The notes beneath the pieces are model-generated. The model was not told the origin of the DNA and did not search any database. It worked only from the letters and a program-made list of their open reading frames with translations. A stretch of DNA of 64,000 nucleotides from positions 495,740-559,739 of the forward strand of contig NZ_CAOJCN010000002.1 in NCBI RefSeq assembly GCF_948329515.1. The letters are read 5' to 3'. The DNA comes from Cohnella rhizoplanae (GTDB lineage: Bacteria > Bacillota > Bacilli > Paenibacillales > Paenibacillaceae). The translations under genes and the position numbers were made by a program. The first letter of the stretch is position 1. Every line of letters starts with the position of its first letter. Shown here piece by piece: positions 33,504-42,684 of this stretch.

Positions 33504-34439
33504 TCATAGCCAATCCTTCTTGCGGAAAATATAAAACATGCCGAATCCCAGTCCGATCATAATGCACAACAGCACGACGGAGCCGTACTGATCGTGCATG
33601 CCGGGGATATAATCGAAGTTCATGCCATAGACCCCGGTCAGGAAGGTCAGCGGCATGAAGATCGTCGTCAGCGCCGTGAAGACGCGCATGATCTCGTTGG
33701 CCCGGTTGGCGACGCTGGATTGATAGGCTTCTCGCAAGTTCCCCATCAGATCGCGGTACGTTTCGAACGTTTCGTATATTTTGACGGCATTTTCGTGGAT
33801 GTCGATAAAATATTTCTGCAGCTGGTGATCGATAAGCCGGAGGTCCCGCTTATTCAGCGTGGCGATGACGTCCCGCTGCGGGCCCAGTACCTTTTTGAGC
33901 CAGAGGATCTCGCTTCGCAGCCCGATGATCTCAGTCAGATGGGACTTCTTCGTGTGCATCAGGATATCTTCTTCAAGCTGCTCGATGCGGGCCTCGATCC
34001 GGTCCCCGACGGAAAAGTAATTGTCGACGACGATATCGACGAGATGGTACATCAGCCTGTCGGCCGTGTTGACCTCTTGCTCCCAAAGGACCGGCTTGAT
34101 GCTGCGCAGCTCGTTGATTTTCTGGCGGGTGACGGTGATGAGGTAATGGCGTCCGAGAAACAGGTTCAGGGCCCGGAGGAAAATCTCCTCGTCGTCGAAC
34201 CGGATGCTGTTGATGACCAAAAAATAATGGCTTTCGTAAACTTCGAGCTTCGGGCGCTGCTCTTCCTCGGTAAGGCAGTCCTCGACGGCCAGGTCGTGGA
34301 TGCCGAACAGCGGCTGAAGCACGACCAGATCGTCCACGTCGGCGTCGATCCAGTAGAAGCCCTCTTCGGGCGGGACGAGCGTCTCGGTGATGTCTTCGAC
34401 AGGCGTGAATAAGCCTTGACGGACCAGGCGGATCTTCAT
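33504..34439 (-). CDS. corA: CorA-family magnesium/cobalt channel
   Basis: 311 aa with a large N-terminal cytosolic funnel domain (IHDLAVEDCLTEEEQRPKLEVYESHYFLVI) and two C-terminal spans; the selectivity motif YGMNF ends the first span (MPLTFLTGVYGMNF). A basic KKDWL tail closes the protein. CorA pentamers carry Mg2+ into the cell and can carry Co2+ or Ni2+. It is transcribed from a promoter about 300 bases upstream, giving a long untranslated leader. Confidence 0.94.
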   Translation of the reverse strand: MKIRLVRQGLFTPVEDITETLVPPEEGFYWIDADVDDLVVLQPLFGIHDLAVEDCLTEEEQRPKLEVYESHYFLVINSIRFDDEEIFLRALNLFLGRHYLITVTRQKINELRSIKPVLWEQEVNTADRLMYHLVDIVVDNYFSVGDRIEARIEQLEEDILMHTKKSHLTEIIGLRSEILWLKKVLGPQRDVIATLNKRDLRLIDHQLQKYFIDIHENAVKIYETFETYRDLMGNLREAYQSSVANRANEIMRVFTALTTIFMPLTFLTGVYGMNFDYIPGMHDQYGSVVLLCIMIGLGFGMFYIFRKKDWL

Positions 34440-34727
34440 GGATATCGCTCCTTGTCATAATCGGCTTAAGCGCCGTCCGGCGCGCCTGTCGATAGGCGCA
34501 TGGAACGGCGCTGTCGTATTATGCAGGGCGAACATCCGCGGGCGAAGGGGCTACTCGGCGGAGCCGGGCAAGCGCGGGGCTTCGGCGGCGGACTCTCGTC
34601 CTGCGGCAAATCTGCTTGATATTCGACTTGGCCCAGGATGATCTCCTTCCATGACCGGCTCCCCCCTTCCGCGTTCGGATCGTTTCCTAACCTTTGGTCC
34701 CGCCCTGTCCGGGCGCAATCCGTGTTA

Positions 34728-34756
34728 AGTATAATCCTCCGCAACATCCCTTTCAA
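34728..34756 (-). promoter_or_regulatory. corA promoter with long leader
   Basis: On the reverse strand TTGAAA (forward 34751-34756), exactly 17 bases, then TATACT (forward 34728-34733). Transcription would start near 34720, leaving about 280 untranslated bases before corA at 34439. No gene or known M-box-like motif was recognised in this leader. Confidence 0.65.
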
Positions 34757-34785
34757 GGACAATTTCGCGGGGCTTTTTCGGGCGC

Positions 34786-34814
34786 TTGACGGGAACGGGC
34801 CGATCGGTTACATT
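34786..34814 (+). promoter_or_regulatory. promoter of the S-box methionine operon
   Basis: TTGACG (34786-34791), 17 bases, TACATT (34809-34814). It diverges from the corA promoter. Confidence 0.65.
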
Positions 34815-34839
34815 AGGTTTAGTTTAACCAATACAACTG

Positions 34840-35034
34840 AATAGTTTTGCCCATCTTATCAAGAGCAGGCGGAGGGACTAGCCCGATGAAGCCCGGCAAC
34901 CGGCGTAGCGTACGCACGGTGCTAAATCTTGCGAAGACGTTCTATTTAGGACGTTTCTGGGAGATGAGAGAGGCGATCGCGTGTAACCGTTTGTTAACGA
35001 CGACCCCTTTCTGACGAAAGCGGGTCTTTTATTT
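34840..35034 (+). promoter_or_regulatory. SAM-I (S-box) riboswitch and terminator
   Basis: The S-box core is plain: CTTATCAAGAG (34855-34865), GCGGAGGGACTAGCCCGATG, AGCCCGGCAACCGG, then GGTGCTAAATCTTGC and the closing GATGAGAG near 34966. The terminator pairs GACCCCTTT (35002-35010) with AAAGCGGGTC (35017-35026), followed by TTTTATTTT. High S-adenosylmethionine should stabilise the aptamer, expose the terminator and shut off metA-metI-metC. Confidence 0.97.
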
Positions 35035-35065
35035 TGCCCAAAACCGATCGAACAGGAGTGATATC

Positions 35066-35983
35066 ATGCCCATCAAGGTACCCGACAACCTGCCCGCGAA
35101 GGAGATTCTGACCGGAGAAAACATATTCGTCATGGACGAAAGCGTGGCTTACCATCAGGATATTCGCCCGCTCCGCATTGCGATACTGAATCTGATGCCG
35201 ACCAAGGAAACGACCGAGACGCAGCTCCTGCGCCTCATCGGCAATACGCCGCTCCAGGTGGAGGTCGTGCTGCTTCACCCGAAGACGCATACGTCGAAGA
35301 ATACGTCGTCCGAGCATCTGGAGAGCTTCTATAAGACGTTCGACGAGATCTCCCATCAACGTTACGACGGCTTGATCATCACGGGAGCGCCGGTCGAGAC
35401 GCTGCCCTTCGAGGAGGTCAACTACTGGGAAGAGCTTAAGGACATCATGGACTGGAGCGCCAAGTACGTCACCTCGACGTTCCATATCTGTTGGGCCGCG
35501 CAGGCGGGCTTGTACCACCACTTCGGCGTGCCGAAGCTCCCGCTCGAGGAGAAGCTGTTCGGCGTATTCCCTCATACGATCTCGAAGCGCAACGTGCCGC
35601 TGCTGCGCGGATTCGACGAGATGTTCTACGTCCCGCAGTCCAGGCATACCGAGGTGCGGCGGGAAGACATCGACAAGGTTCAGCAGCTGGAGGTGTGGGC
35701 CGAGTCGGAGGAAGCGGGCGTATACATCGTGGCCTCGCGCGGGGGCAAGCAGATCTTCGTGACCGGACATTCGGAATACGATCCGAACACGCTGAAGTGG
35801 GAGTACGACCGCGATAAGGCGAAGGGGCTCCGGATCGACGTGCCGAAGAACTATTATCCGAAGGACGATCCTTCCAAAATGCCGCTGTCGACCTGGCGCG
35901 CCCACGCGAACCTGCTCTATTCCAACTGGCTCAACTACTACGTCTACCAAGAGACGCCTTACGACCTGGGCGCCGGCATCTGA
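35066..35983 (+). CDS. metA: homoserine O-acetyltransferase (MetA family)
   Basis: 305 aa. It activates homoserine at the first step of methionine synthesis. The nucleophile is Cys142 ([11 protein letters not shown]), with the catalytic His in VTGHSEYD. Residue 111 is Glu ([10 protein letters not shown]); in this family Glu111 marks acetyl-CoA use, whereas Gly111 marks succinyl-CoA use, so acetyltransferase is the better name despite the usual label succinyltransferase. AGGAG precedes ATG 35066. It is the first gene under the SAM riboswitch. Confidence 0.95.
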   Translation: MPIKVPDNLPAKEILTGENIFVMDESVAYHQDIRPLRIAILNLMPTKETTETQLLRLIGNTPLQVEVVLLHPKTHTSKNTSSEHLESFYKTFDEISHQRYDGLIITGAPVETLPFEEVNYWEELKDIMDWSAKYVTSTFHICWAAQAGLYHHFGVPKLPLEEKLFGVFPHTISKRNVPLLRGFDEMFYVPQSRHTEVRREDIDKVQQLEVWAESEEAGVYIVASRGGKQIFVTGHSEYDPNTLKWEYDRDKAKGLRIDVPKNYYPKDDPSKMPLSTWRAHANLLYSNWLNYYVYQETPYDLGAGI

Positions 35984-36032
35984 AGCGAATCCACCCCGCA
36001 TGACCATATAAGACGATGGAGGAATCCCACAC

Positions 36033-37199
36033 ATGAAAATCGAAAGCCGCCTTGCCCAGATCGGTTCGCAGGAAGATCCCGCCACCGGCGCCGTCAGCTT
36101 CCCGGTCTATCAATCGACCGCCTTCCGCCATCCCAAGCTCGGACAGAGCACCGGGTTCGATTACGCCCGTACCAAGAGCCCGACGCGGGCCGTGCTCGAG
36201 GAAGCGGCTGCGCGGCTGGAGAGCGGCGATCGCGGATTCGCCTGCAGCTCCGGCATGGCCGCGCTTCAGACCATCTTCGCGCTGTTCAAGCAGGGCGACC
36301 ACCTGATCGTGTCCCTCGACCTGTACGGCGGCACTTACCGCTTGCTGGAGAAGATCATGACCCGCTTCGGGGTGACCGCTTCGTACGTCGACACCAACGA
36401 CCTGGACGCGCTCGAATCGCTGCGCACGCCGGCCACCCGCGCGGTTCTCATCGAGACGCCGACCAACCCGCTCATGATGATCACGGACATCGCGGCCGTC
36501 GCTTCCTGGGCGAAGGTGCACGGCCTGCTGACGATCGTGGACAACACGCTGCTCACGCCGTTCCTCCAGCGTCCGATCGAGCTCGGCGCCGATATCGTCA
36601 TCCATAGCGCGACCAAGTATCTGGGCGGCCACAACGACGTGCTGGCGGGCTTGATCGTGACGAAGGGCCAGGCCCTCTCCGACGAGATGGCGTTCCTCCA
36701 CAACTCCATCGGCGCGGTGCTCGGGCCGCAGGACTCCTGGCTGCTGATGCGCGGCATGAAGACGCTCGCGCTCCGGATGGAACGGCACGAGTTCAACTCC
36801 GTCAAGCTGGCGGAGTGGCTCGACGCGCACCCGGCGGTCGAATCCGTCTATCATCCCGCGCTGCCGGAGCATCCCGGCCATGAAGTCCAGAAGCGTCAGG
36901 CCTCGGGCAGCACGGGCATCTTCTCCTTCCGCATGAAGGACGCGCGCACGGTCGAGCCGATCCTTCGCCATCTGCGCCTGATCGCCTTCGCGGAGAGCCT
37001 GGGCGGCGTCGAGTCGCTGCTCACCTATCCGGCCGTGCAGACGCACGCGGACATCCCCGAGGAGATCCGCCGGCAGGTCGGCGTCGACGACCGCCTGCTG
37101 CGATTCTCCGTCGGCATCGAGCATATCGACGACCTGATCGGAGATCTGGGACAGGCGATCGGGTCGGCCGTGGCCGAGATCGGAGGAGAGCGCGCGTGA
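36033..37199 (+). CDS. metI: cystathionine gamma-synthase / O-acetylhomoserine thiolyase
   Basis: 388 aa Cys/Met-metabolism PLP enzyme. Lys195 in HSATKYLGGHNDVLAG binds PLP; FDYARTKSPTR and SSGMAALQT are the family substrate and phosphate sites. It condenses O-acetylhomoserine with cysteine (or sulfide). ATGGAGGAATCCC precedes ATG 36033. It lies between metA and metC, with a 4-base overlap to metC as in Bacillus metIC. MetI rather than MetC by order and by the R-T-K-S-P-T-R loop. Confidence 0.92.
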   Translation: MKIESRLAQIGSQEDPATGAVSFPVYQSTAFRHPKLGQSTGFDYARTKSPTRAVLEEAAARLESGDRGFACSSGMAALQTIFALFKQGDHLIVSLDLYGGTYRLLEKIMTRFGVTASYVDTNDLDALESLRTPATRAVLIETPTNPLMMITDIAAVASWAKVHGLLTIVDNTLLTPFLQRPIELGADIVIHSATKYLGGHNDVLAGLIVTKGQALSDEMAFLHNSIGAVLGPQDSWLLMRGMKTLALRMERHEFNSVKLAEWLDAHPAVESVYHPALPEHPGHEVQKRQASGSTGIFSFRMKDARTVEPILRHLRLIAFAESLGGVESLLTYPAVQTHADIPEEIRRQVGVDDRLLRFSVGIEHIDDLIGDLGQAIGSAVAEIGGERA

Positions 37200-38365
37200 C
37201 GCATCCGAACGACCGGCACGCGGGAGACCGCGAGTTCGCCACCAAGCTAATCCACTTCGGCTCGGAGATCGACGAGGCCACAGGCGCCTCGAGCGTCCCG
37301 ATCTATCAGGCGTCCACGTTCCATCACTTCGATCTGGAGCAGCCGCCCAAGCACGACTACAGCCGCTCGGGCAATCCGACCCGCGAAGCGCTTGAATCGT
37401 ACATCGCGCTGCTCGAGGGCGGGACGCGCGGATTCGCGTTCTCGTCCGGCATGTCGGCGATCTCGACCGCCTTCCTGCTGCTCTCGGCAGGCGACCATGT
37501 CATCGTCACCGAGGACGTGTACGGCGGCACGTACCGCCTGCTGACGACCGTGCTGAACCGGCTGGCGATCGAATCCACATTCGTCGACATGACGGACTTC
37601 GATCAGGTCGTTGCGGCGCGCAGGCCGAATACCAAGGCGCTGTTCATGGAGACCCCGTCCAACCCGACGCTCAAGATCACCGACATCTCGCGGATCGCGG
37701 CTTGGGCCAAGGAGCAAGGGCTCCTCACGATGCTCGACAATACGTTCATGACGCCTTATCATCAGCGTCCGATCGAGCTGGGCGTCGATCTGGTCATTCA
37801 CAGCGCGACCAAGTTCCTCGGCGGACACAGCGACGTGCTCGCCGGCCTCGTCGTCACGGCGGACGACGAGCTGGGCCGCCGGGTCAAGGCGCTGCAGAAC
37901 GGTCTCGGCACGGTGCTCGGCACGCAGGAATGCTGGCTTCTCATGCGGGGCATGAAGACGCTGCAGGTTCGCATGGAAGCGAGCGAGCGCGGCGCGCGCA
38001 AGCTGGCGGCGTGGCTGGACGCGCACCCCGGCGTGACGCGCGTGTATTATCCGGGGCTGGAAGGTCACCCGGGCAAAGACATCCACGAGCGCCAGTCCCG
38101 GGGCTATGGGGCCGTCGTATCGTTCGACGCGGGCAGCGGGGAAAGGGCCAAACGGGTGCTGGGCAAGGTGCGAATCCCGATCGTGGCGGTCAGCCTCGGG
38201 GCGGTCGAGAGCATTTTGTCCTACCCGGCCATGATGTCCCACGCCGCGATGCCGCCCGAAGTGCGGGCGGCCCGCGGCATCACCGACGGCCTGGTCCGTT
38301 ATTCCGTCGGGCTTGAGGATATCGATGATCTCATCCGCGATCTGGAGCAAGCCCTTGAAGAGTGA
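37196..38365 (+). CDS. metC: cystathionine beta-lyase
   Basis: 389 aa, paralogous to the previous gene. Lys206 in HSATKFLGGHSDVLAG binds PLP; YSRSGNPTREALE and FSSGMSAIS match. It cleaves cystathionine to homocysteine, pyruvate and ammonia, completing transsulfuration. The GTG start overlaps the metI stop (GTGA), so translation is coupled. No homocysteine methyltransferase lies in this window. Confidence 0.92.
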   Translation: MTHPNDRHAGDREFATKLIHFGSEIDEATGASSVPIYQASTFHHFDLEQPPKHDYSRSGNPTREALESYIALLEGGTRGFAFSSGMSAISTAFLLLSAGDHVIVTEDVYGGTYRLLTTVLNRLAIESTFVDMTDFDQVVAARRPNTKALFMETPSNPTLKITDISRIAAWAKEQGLLTMLDNTFMTPYHQRPIELGVDLVIHSATKFLGGHSDVLAGLVVTADDELGRRVKALQNGLGTVLGTQECWLLMRGMKTLQVRMEASERGARKLAAWLDAHPGVTRVYYPGLEGHPGKDIHERQSRGYGAVVSFDAGSGERAKRVLGKVRIPIVAVSLGAVESILSYPAMMSHAAMPPEVRAARGITDGLVRYSVGLEDIDDLIRDLEQALEE

Positions 38366-38477
38366 ACGGCCGGGAAGTCGAACCATTTTCTTCCATGATC
38401 TGGCTTCCCGACTATTCCGATACGTGGTAGAATAGCAATATTCGACACATTCGATACGACAAGGCAGGCGAGGACCG

Positions 38478-39860
38478 TTGACCGCGACAGTGCTGCTCGA
38501 GAGATTGAAGACGATTGCCAAGGTTTTTCTTCCGGACAGCCGGTTGAATGCCTTCCCGCCGGACTTTACGATCCGTCGGCCGATTCTGTCTCTCCTGCGG
38601 CGTCGTCTCGACCGCGGGGAAGCCTGCTTTTTAGCTTTGTATCGCTGGGATAGCAAGACCGTCCACGAGCAGGACCCGGACAGCCGCGAGGACGATCGGC
38701 GGCTGTCGGCCGCCAGCAGGCGGCAGCTCGCCGCGCTCGCGCGGGAGCAGTTCGGCGCCGGCGAATTGATCGGCATGGATCAGTTCGGCGCGCAGGACTA
38801 TGCCGTGCTGGTCAGCGCGCCGCACGATCCGGACGAATCGTTCGTGCCCGCGGCGCTGTTCCGCAGGCTGGAGCTGCTCCGGCACGCGTTCGAGGGCGGC
38901 ACCGCGACGGTGCTGCCCGAGGCAGCCGAGCGGCGGCAGCTGACGGGGACGTACGTCCCGGTATCGGCGGCTTCCTGGGGGAACCGCGCGGATGCTGCCG
39001 AAGTTCTGAAGGAGACGTTCGACTTCGCGCTCGCTCTCGCCACGGGAGCGGTCACGCCGCAGGTCATCGAAGCCCGCAGGCAGCTGGACGAGATTCTGGC
39101 CGAAGGCCGGATTTCCGTGCTGGCGCAGCCGATCATGAACCTCAGAAGCGGCGACGTGTACGGGTGGGAGATTCTGACGCGGGGACCGGCGGCGAGCGTG
39201 TTCCACATGCCGGACGAGCTGTTCCGCTTCGCGGGGCAGAGCAAGCTGCTGAGCAAGCTCGAATTCATCGTCGTGCGTCATGCCCTGGACGAGATCGCCA
39301 GCAGGCGCATCTGCGAGCCTGTTTTCCTCAACGTCACGCCGGTGACGCTCGCCCATCCGCTGTTCATGGCGCATCTGGAGCAGTGCCTGGAGCGGCATCC
39401 CGCGTTATCCGCGCGTCAGATCGTGCTGGAGATCACGGAGCGCCACGAGATACACGATCTTGCGGGCATGTCCGAGATCCTCGGCCGGTTCAGGGAGAAG
39501 GGGTACCGCTTCGCGATCGACGACGCCGGCTCGGGGTACTCGAGCCTGCAGTGGATCGGCGAGCTCACGCCCGAGCTCATCAAGATCGACCGCTCGGTCA
39601 TCCAGTTCGTGGACCGGTTCAAGGTCAAGGAGAGCTTGCTGCGCGCGATCGTGACCGCCGCCGGCGAGATGAGCTGCGAGGTCGTGGCCGAGGGCGTCGA
39701 GCGCGAGGAAGAGGCGGACGTGCTGTTCCGCTTGGACGTCGGCATGGGCCAAGGCTATTACTTTGCGCGGCCGAACCCGTTGATGCACGAGCACGAGCGC
39801 GGCATTTTCGAAGAGATGAAGGAACGGATTCAGATTCGGCGCGGCTTGGTTGCTTCCTGA
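38478..39860 (+). CDS. EAL-domain protein (cyclic-di-GMP phosphodiesterase candidate)
   Basis: 460 aa, no membrane span. Residues 205-445 are an EAL domain. The signature is E231-I-L (GWEILTRGP) instead of EAL, but metal and catalytic residues seem kept: LNVTP, LEITER, the DDAGSGYSS aspartates, IKIDRS, VAEGVE and GQGYYFARP. Residues 35-190 are an unassigned region that may be a decayed GGDEF-like fold. The start is TTG 38478 after GCGAGGA. It probably hydrolyses c-di-GMP or acts as its sensor. A TAGAAT box lies near 38431. Confidence 0.85.
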   Translation: MTATVLLERLKTIAKVFLPDSRLNAFPPDFTIRRPILSLLRRRLDRGEACFLALYRWDSKTVHEQDPDSREDDRRLSAASRRQLAALAREQFGAGELIGMDQFGAQDYAVLVSAPHDPDESFVPAALFRRLELLRHAFEGGTATVLPEAAERRQLTGTYVPVSAASWGNRADAAEVLKETFDFALALATGAVTPQVIEARRQLDEILAEGRISVLAQPIMNLRSGDVYGWEILTRGPAASVFHMPDELFRFAGQSKLLSKLEFIVVRHALDEIASRRICEPVFLNVTPVTLAHPLFMAHLEQCLERHPALSARQIVLEITERHEIHDLAGMSEILGRFREKGYRFAIDDAGSGYSSLQWIGELTPELIKIDRSVIQFVDRFKVKESLLRAIVTAAGEMSCEVVAEGVEREEEADVLFRLDVGMGQGYYFARPNPLMHEHERGIFEEMKERIQIRRGLVAS

Positions 39861-39880
39861 TTAAGGGAAGCGCCTTTTTC
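39852..39880 (+). terminator. intrinsic terminator overlapping the EAL gene end
   Basis: GCTTCC (39852-39857) pairs with GGAAGC (39866-39871), then GCCTTTTT. The stop codon lies in the loop. Confidence 0.6.
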
Positions 39881-39973
39881 TTCGCTTCGAATCGTGATTT
39901 ATTTCACAAAGAAATGCATGACAAGGACGTAGAACAGCGTTAGAATAAGGGCATAGTGAAGGAGGCTTGAACG

Positions 39974-41110
39974 ATGAGTGCGGTAGATGGAATACTATCA
40001 CGCGCGCTGCAAGGCCAGCGCTTGGAATTGGAAGATGTCGTCAGGCTGTTCGAGTCGGAAGAGATCGAGAAGATGGGAGCGGCCGCGAACGAGCTCATGC
40101 TGCGCCGCCATCCGGAACCGATCACGACGTTCGTGGTCGGCCGCAACGTGAATTATACGAATATTTGTGACGTATACTGCCGGTTTTGCGCGTTCTACCG
40201 CGCACCGGGCTCCAATGAGGGCTACGTGCTGCCGGACGAATTGATCCTGCAGAAAATTCAGGAGACCGTCGACGTCGGCGGCACCGAGATTCTGATGCAA
40301 GGCGGCACCAATCCGAACCTGAAGTTCGGCTACTATCTGGATCTGCTGCGCAAGATCAAGGCGCGTTTTCCCGATATTACGATGCACTCCTTCTCCCCCG
40401 CGGAGATTCACAAGATGAAGGACGTATCGGACGGTCTCTCGCTTGAGGAAGTCATCCGGCAGATTCACGAGGCTGGACTCGACTCGCTGCCCGGCGGCGG
40501 AGCGGAGATACTCGACGATCGCACGCGCAGGAAAATCAGCCGGCTCAAGGGCACTTGGCGCGACTGGATGGACGTCATGACGACCGCCCACAAGATCGGC
40601 ATGAACACGACCGCCACGATGGTCATCGGCTTCGGCGAATCGATGGAGGAGCGGGCGCTGCATCTGCTGCGCGTGCGCGAGGCGCAGGACGAGTGCCTCA
40701 CGAACGGCTACCCGTCCAAGGGATTCCTGGCGTTTATCCCGTGGACGTTCCAGCCGGACAATACGAATATGAAGCGCGAGAAGGCGTCGCCGGAAGAGTA
40801 CCTTAAGACGCTGGCGATCAGCCGCATCGCGCTGGACAACATCGACAACTTCCAGTCGTCCTGGGTGACCATGGGACCGGAGATCGGCAAGCTGTCGCTG
40901 ACTTACGGATGCAACGACTTCGGCAGCACGATGATGGAAGAGAACGTCGTCTCGGCGGCCGGGACCACGCACAAAGTCAACATCGAGCTCATCCTTAAGC
41001 TGATCCGCGAGGCGGGCAAGATCCCGGCGCAGCGCAATACGCGCTACGAGATTCTGAAGGTGTACAACGAGGACGAGAGCGTGGCGCGGGACTTTATTAT
41101 GCAGAACTAA
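39974..41110 (+). CDS. mqnC: cyclic dehypoxanthine futalosine synthase
   Basis: 378 aa radical SAM enzyme of the futalosine route to menaquinone. The cluster cysteines are Cys65, Cys69 and Cys72 (CDVYCRFCAF); the substrate-binding stretch MQGGTNPNLKF and the radical-SAM barrel follow, with the C-terminal YGCNDFGSTMMEENVVSAAG typical of MqnC/MqnE/CofH relatives. It cyclises dehypoxanthine futalosine. AAGGAGG precedes ATG 39974. Other mqn genes are not in this window. Confidence 0.93.
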   Translation: MSAVDGILSRALQGQRLELEDVVRLFESEEIEKMGAAANELMLRRHPEPITTFVVGRNVNYTNICDVYCRFCAFYRAPGSNEGYVLPDELILQKIQETVDVGGTEILMQGGTNPNLKFGYYLDLLRKIKARFPDITMHSFSPAEIHKMKDVSDGLSLEEVIRQIHEAGLDSLPGGGAEILDDRTRRKISRLKGTWRDWMDVMTTAHKIGMNTTATMVIGFGESMEERALHLLRVREAQDECLTNGYPSKGFLAFIPWTFQPDNTNMKREKASPEEYLKTLAISRIALDNIDNFQSSWVTMGPEIGKLSLTYGCNDFGSTMMEENVVSAAGTTHKVNIELILKLIREAGKIPAQRNTRYEILKVYNEDESVARDFIMQN

Positions 41111-41274
41111 TTTTTTCGTACTTTTTGAAGGCTGCTGCTTAATTGCAGTAAATATATCATGGCGCGAATGACGGGCATTCACACTACAAGAGGGTGTGAG
41201 TTGGCTCGTCATTCGAGTTTTATGGTCCTTTTTCTAGCAAAGGCGATTGACCAACCCGCGCGCTATTGCGCTCC

Positions 41275-41547
41275 ATCGCCTCTTGTAGTGAAGGCGATCG
41301 CCCGGTCGGGGCGCTTTATTGCCCCATCGCCTCTTGTAGTGAAAGCGATCGCCCAATTCGCGCACCCGATCGCTCAATCGCCTCTTGTAGTGAAGGCGAT
41401 TGACCAACCCGCGCGCTGTAGCGCCCCATCGCCTCTTGTAGTGAAAGCGATAGCCAACGCGCGCACCCGATCGCCCCATCGCCTCTTGTAGTGAAAGCGA
41501 TAGCCAACGCGCGCACCCGAGCGCCCCTTCGCCTCCTCTAGTGCAGG
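41275..41547 (+). repeat. tandem array, six units, ~51-bp period, dyad core
   Basis: A 24-base core, ATCGCCTCTTGTAGTGAAGG and its end CGAT, starts at 41275, 41326, 41377, 41428, 41478 and (decayed) about 41528. Its ends ATCGCC/GGCGAT can pair. The 26-27 bases between cores are related to one another (CCAACNCGCGC...GCGCCCC). A GGCGAT half-core before the first unit is at 41242. The whole stretch 41111-41690 otherwise holds no gene. The sequence differs from the 5931-6213 array, but the period and design are the same. Confidence 0.9.
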
Positions 41548-41690
41548 CCACCTCCACCCTCCCCGCACCCTGCGCCGCAGCCGCATTTTCCCAGTCCCGA
41601 ATTAATAAAATATACCACTCGCCGCAAGCGATCGTATATCCCGAATCCGGTCACCATATAGCTTAAGAACAGGAAGCCGGGGGTGAGACG

Positions 41691-42575
41691 ATGGACAGGG
41701 AGCAGTGGACGGTCAGGTTGTACGGGAACCTGGAGACGCGAAGCAGGCTGCAACGCATGATGAACGACGCGTTCGAGGGGCTGGCCGACAGCGCGGGACA
41801 AGGTCCGTGGCAGCTCGCGGACCGCGGCGACGCCATCGCTTGCCGGCTTGATATCTCCGCGGGACGCAGGGAGTTTTGCGACAAGACGGGCATGGTGCTG
41901 GCCGAGTTCATGCTGGCGGTCAAGGAGCCGCAGGCCCTCGAGAAGATCATGCAACGCAGGCTGGGAACGCGGGATCCCAAGGAGATCAAGACGGGCGTGC
42001 GGGAAGCGGTCGTCCTGCTGAACGGCGAGCTGCCTAGCGGAGGAGAGGCGTTCGGTGCGCAGGCCGATGGAGGCGAGGGAAGAAGGCGCAGGCAGGTCCA
42101 GATGGGGATGAAGCTGGGCGAGTATCTGTGGCGGCACGGCTCGGTGCATCTGGACGGGTACGTCCGCTTCAGAATGCGCGACTATGCAGACGAGCTTCGG
42201 GAAGCGGCGGAGACGGCGATCGAGGAGATGCTTATGGACCGGCAGTACCAGGAGTTCATGCGGCTGCTGCAGTCTATGGTCAAAGGTCAGGAGACGGGGC
42301 TTCCCGCCATCCATGTATTGCATGGCGCCGGCCAGGGGCCAACGCTGCTCGACGAGAAGATGCGGCCGCTTCAGGACGAACCGGTCGCCGAGCCGATGCT
42401 GCAGGCGGCGGCCGACCAGCAGGACCGCGAGAGCTTGCTGGTCACGCGGCTGCTGGCGGCAAGTCCGCGCAAGTTGTACATTCACACGGACGAACCGGAT
42501 GCGCAGGTGGTTCGTACGCTGATGGGGATTTTCGGCGAACGGGCGGCGATATGCGACCATCCGTCGCTGCGTTAG
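41691..42575 (+). CDS. ytxC: YtxC-like sporulation protein
   Basis: 294 aa, matching the YtxC family: an N-terminal domain, the helical GSVHLDGYVRFRMRDYADELREAAETAIEEM signature, and the C-terminal IFGERAAICDH. The family is annotated as putative sporulation protein. Its place directly before thrS matches Bacillus. GGGGGTGAGACG precedes ATG 41691. The biochemical role is unknown. Confidence 0.85.
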   Translation: MDREQWTVRLYGNLETRSRLQRMMNDAFEGLADSAGQGPWQLADRGDAIACRLDISAGRREFCDKTGMVLAEFMLAVKEPQALEKIMQRRLGTRDPKEIKTGVREAVVLLNGELPSGGEAFGAQADGGEGRRRRQVQMGMKLGEYLWRHGSVHLDGYVRFRMRDYADELREAAETAIEEMLMDRQYQEFMRLLQSMVKGQETGLPAIHVLHGAGQGPTLLDEKMRPLQDEPVAEPMLQAAADQQDRESLLVTRLLAASPRKLYIHTDEPDAQVVRTLMGIFGERAAICDHPSLR

Positions 42576-42648
42576 ACTGGCGCACTCAATCCGCTCGACG
42601 ATCCGGCCCCGACCTCCGTGAACCGCGCCCTTATGCCGCTTACGCGTC

Positions 42649-42678
42649 TTGACGGACGCGGTTGGATGCGGGTATAAT
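42649..42678 (+). promoter_or_regulatory. SigA-type promoter of thrS
   Basis: TTGACG (42649-42654), an 18-base spacer, TATAAT (42673-42678), right before the T-box leader. Confidence 0.75.
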
Positions 42679-42684
42679 GCAACT

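Noticed and set aside
34466..34762. Reverse-strand open frame in the corA leader
   Set aside because: It contains a protein-like stretch but its start overlaps the corA promoter and no start codon follows the internal AAGGAG at a usable distance.
38371..38410. Inverted repeat CGGGAAG...CTTCCCG after metC as a terminator
   Set aside because: Arms are short, the loop is long and no T run follows on the forward strand.
41275..41547. CRISPR-like regular spacing
   Set aside because: Several linkers are nearly identical (the last two differ by one base) and there are no cas genes; it is a tandem satellite-type array.
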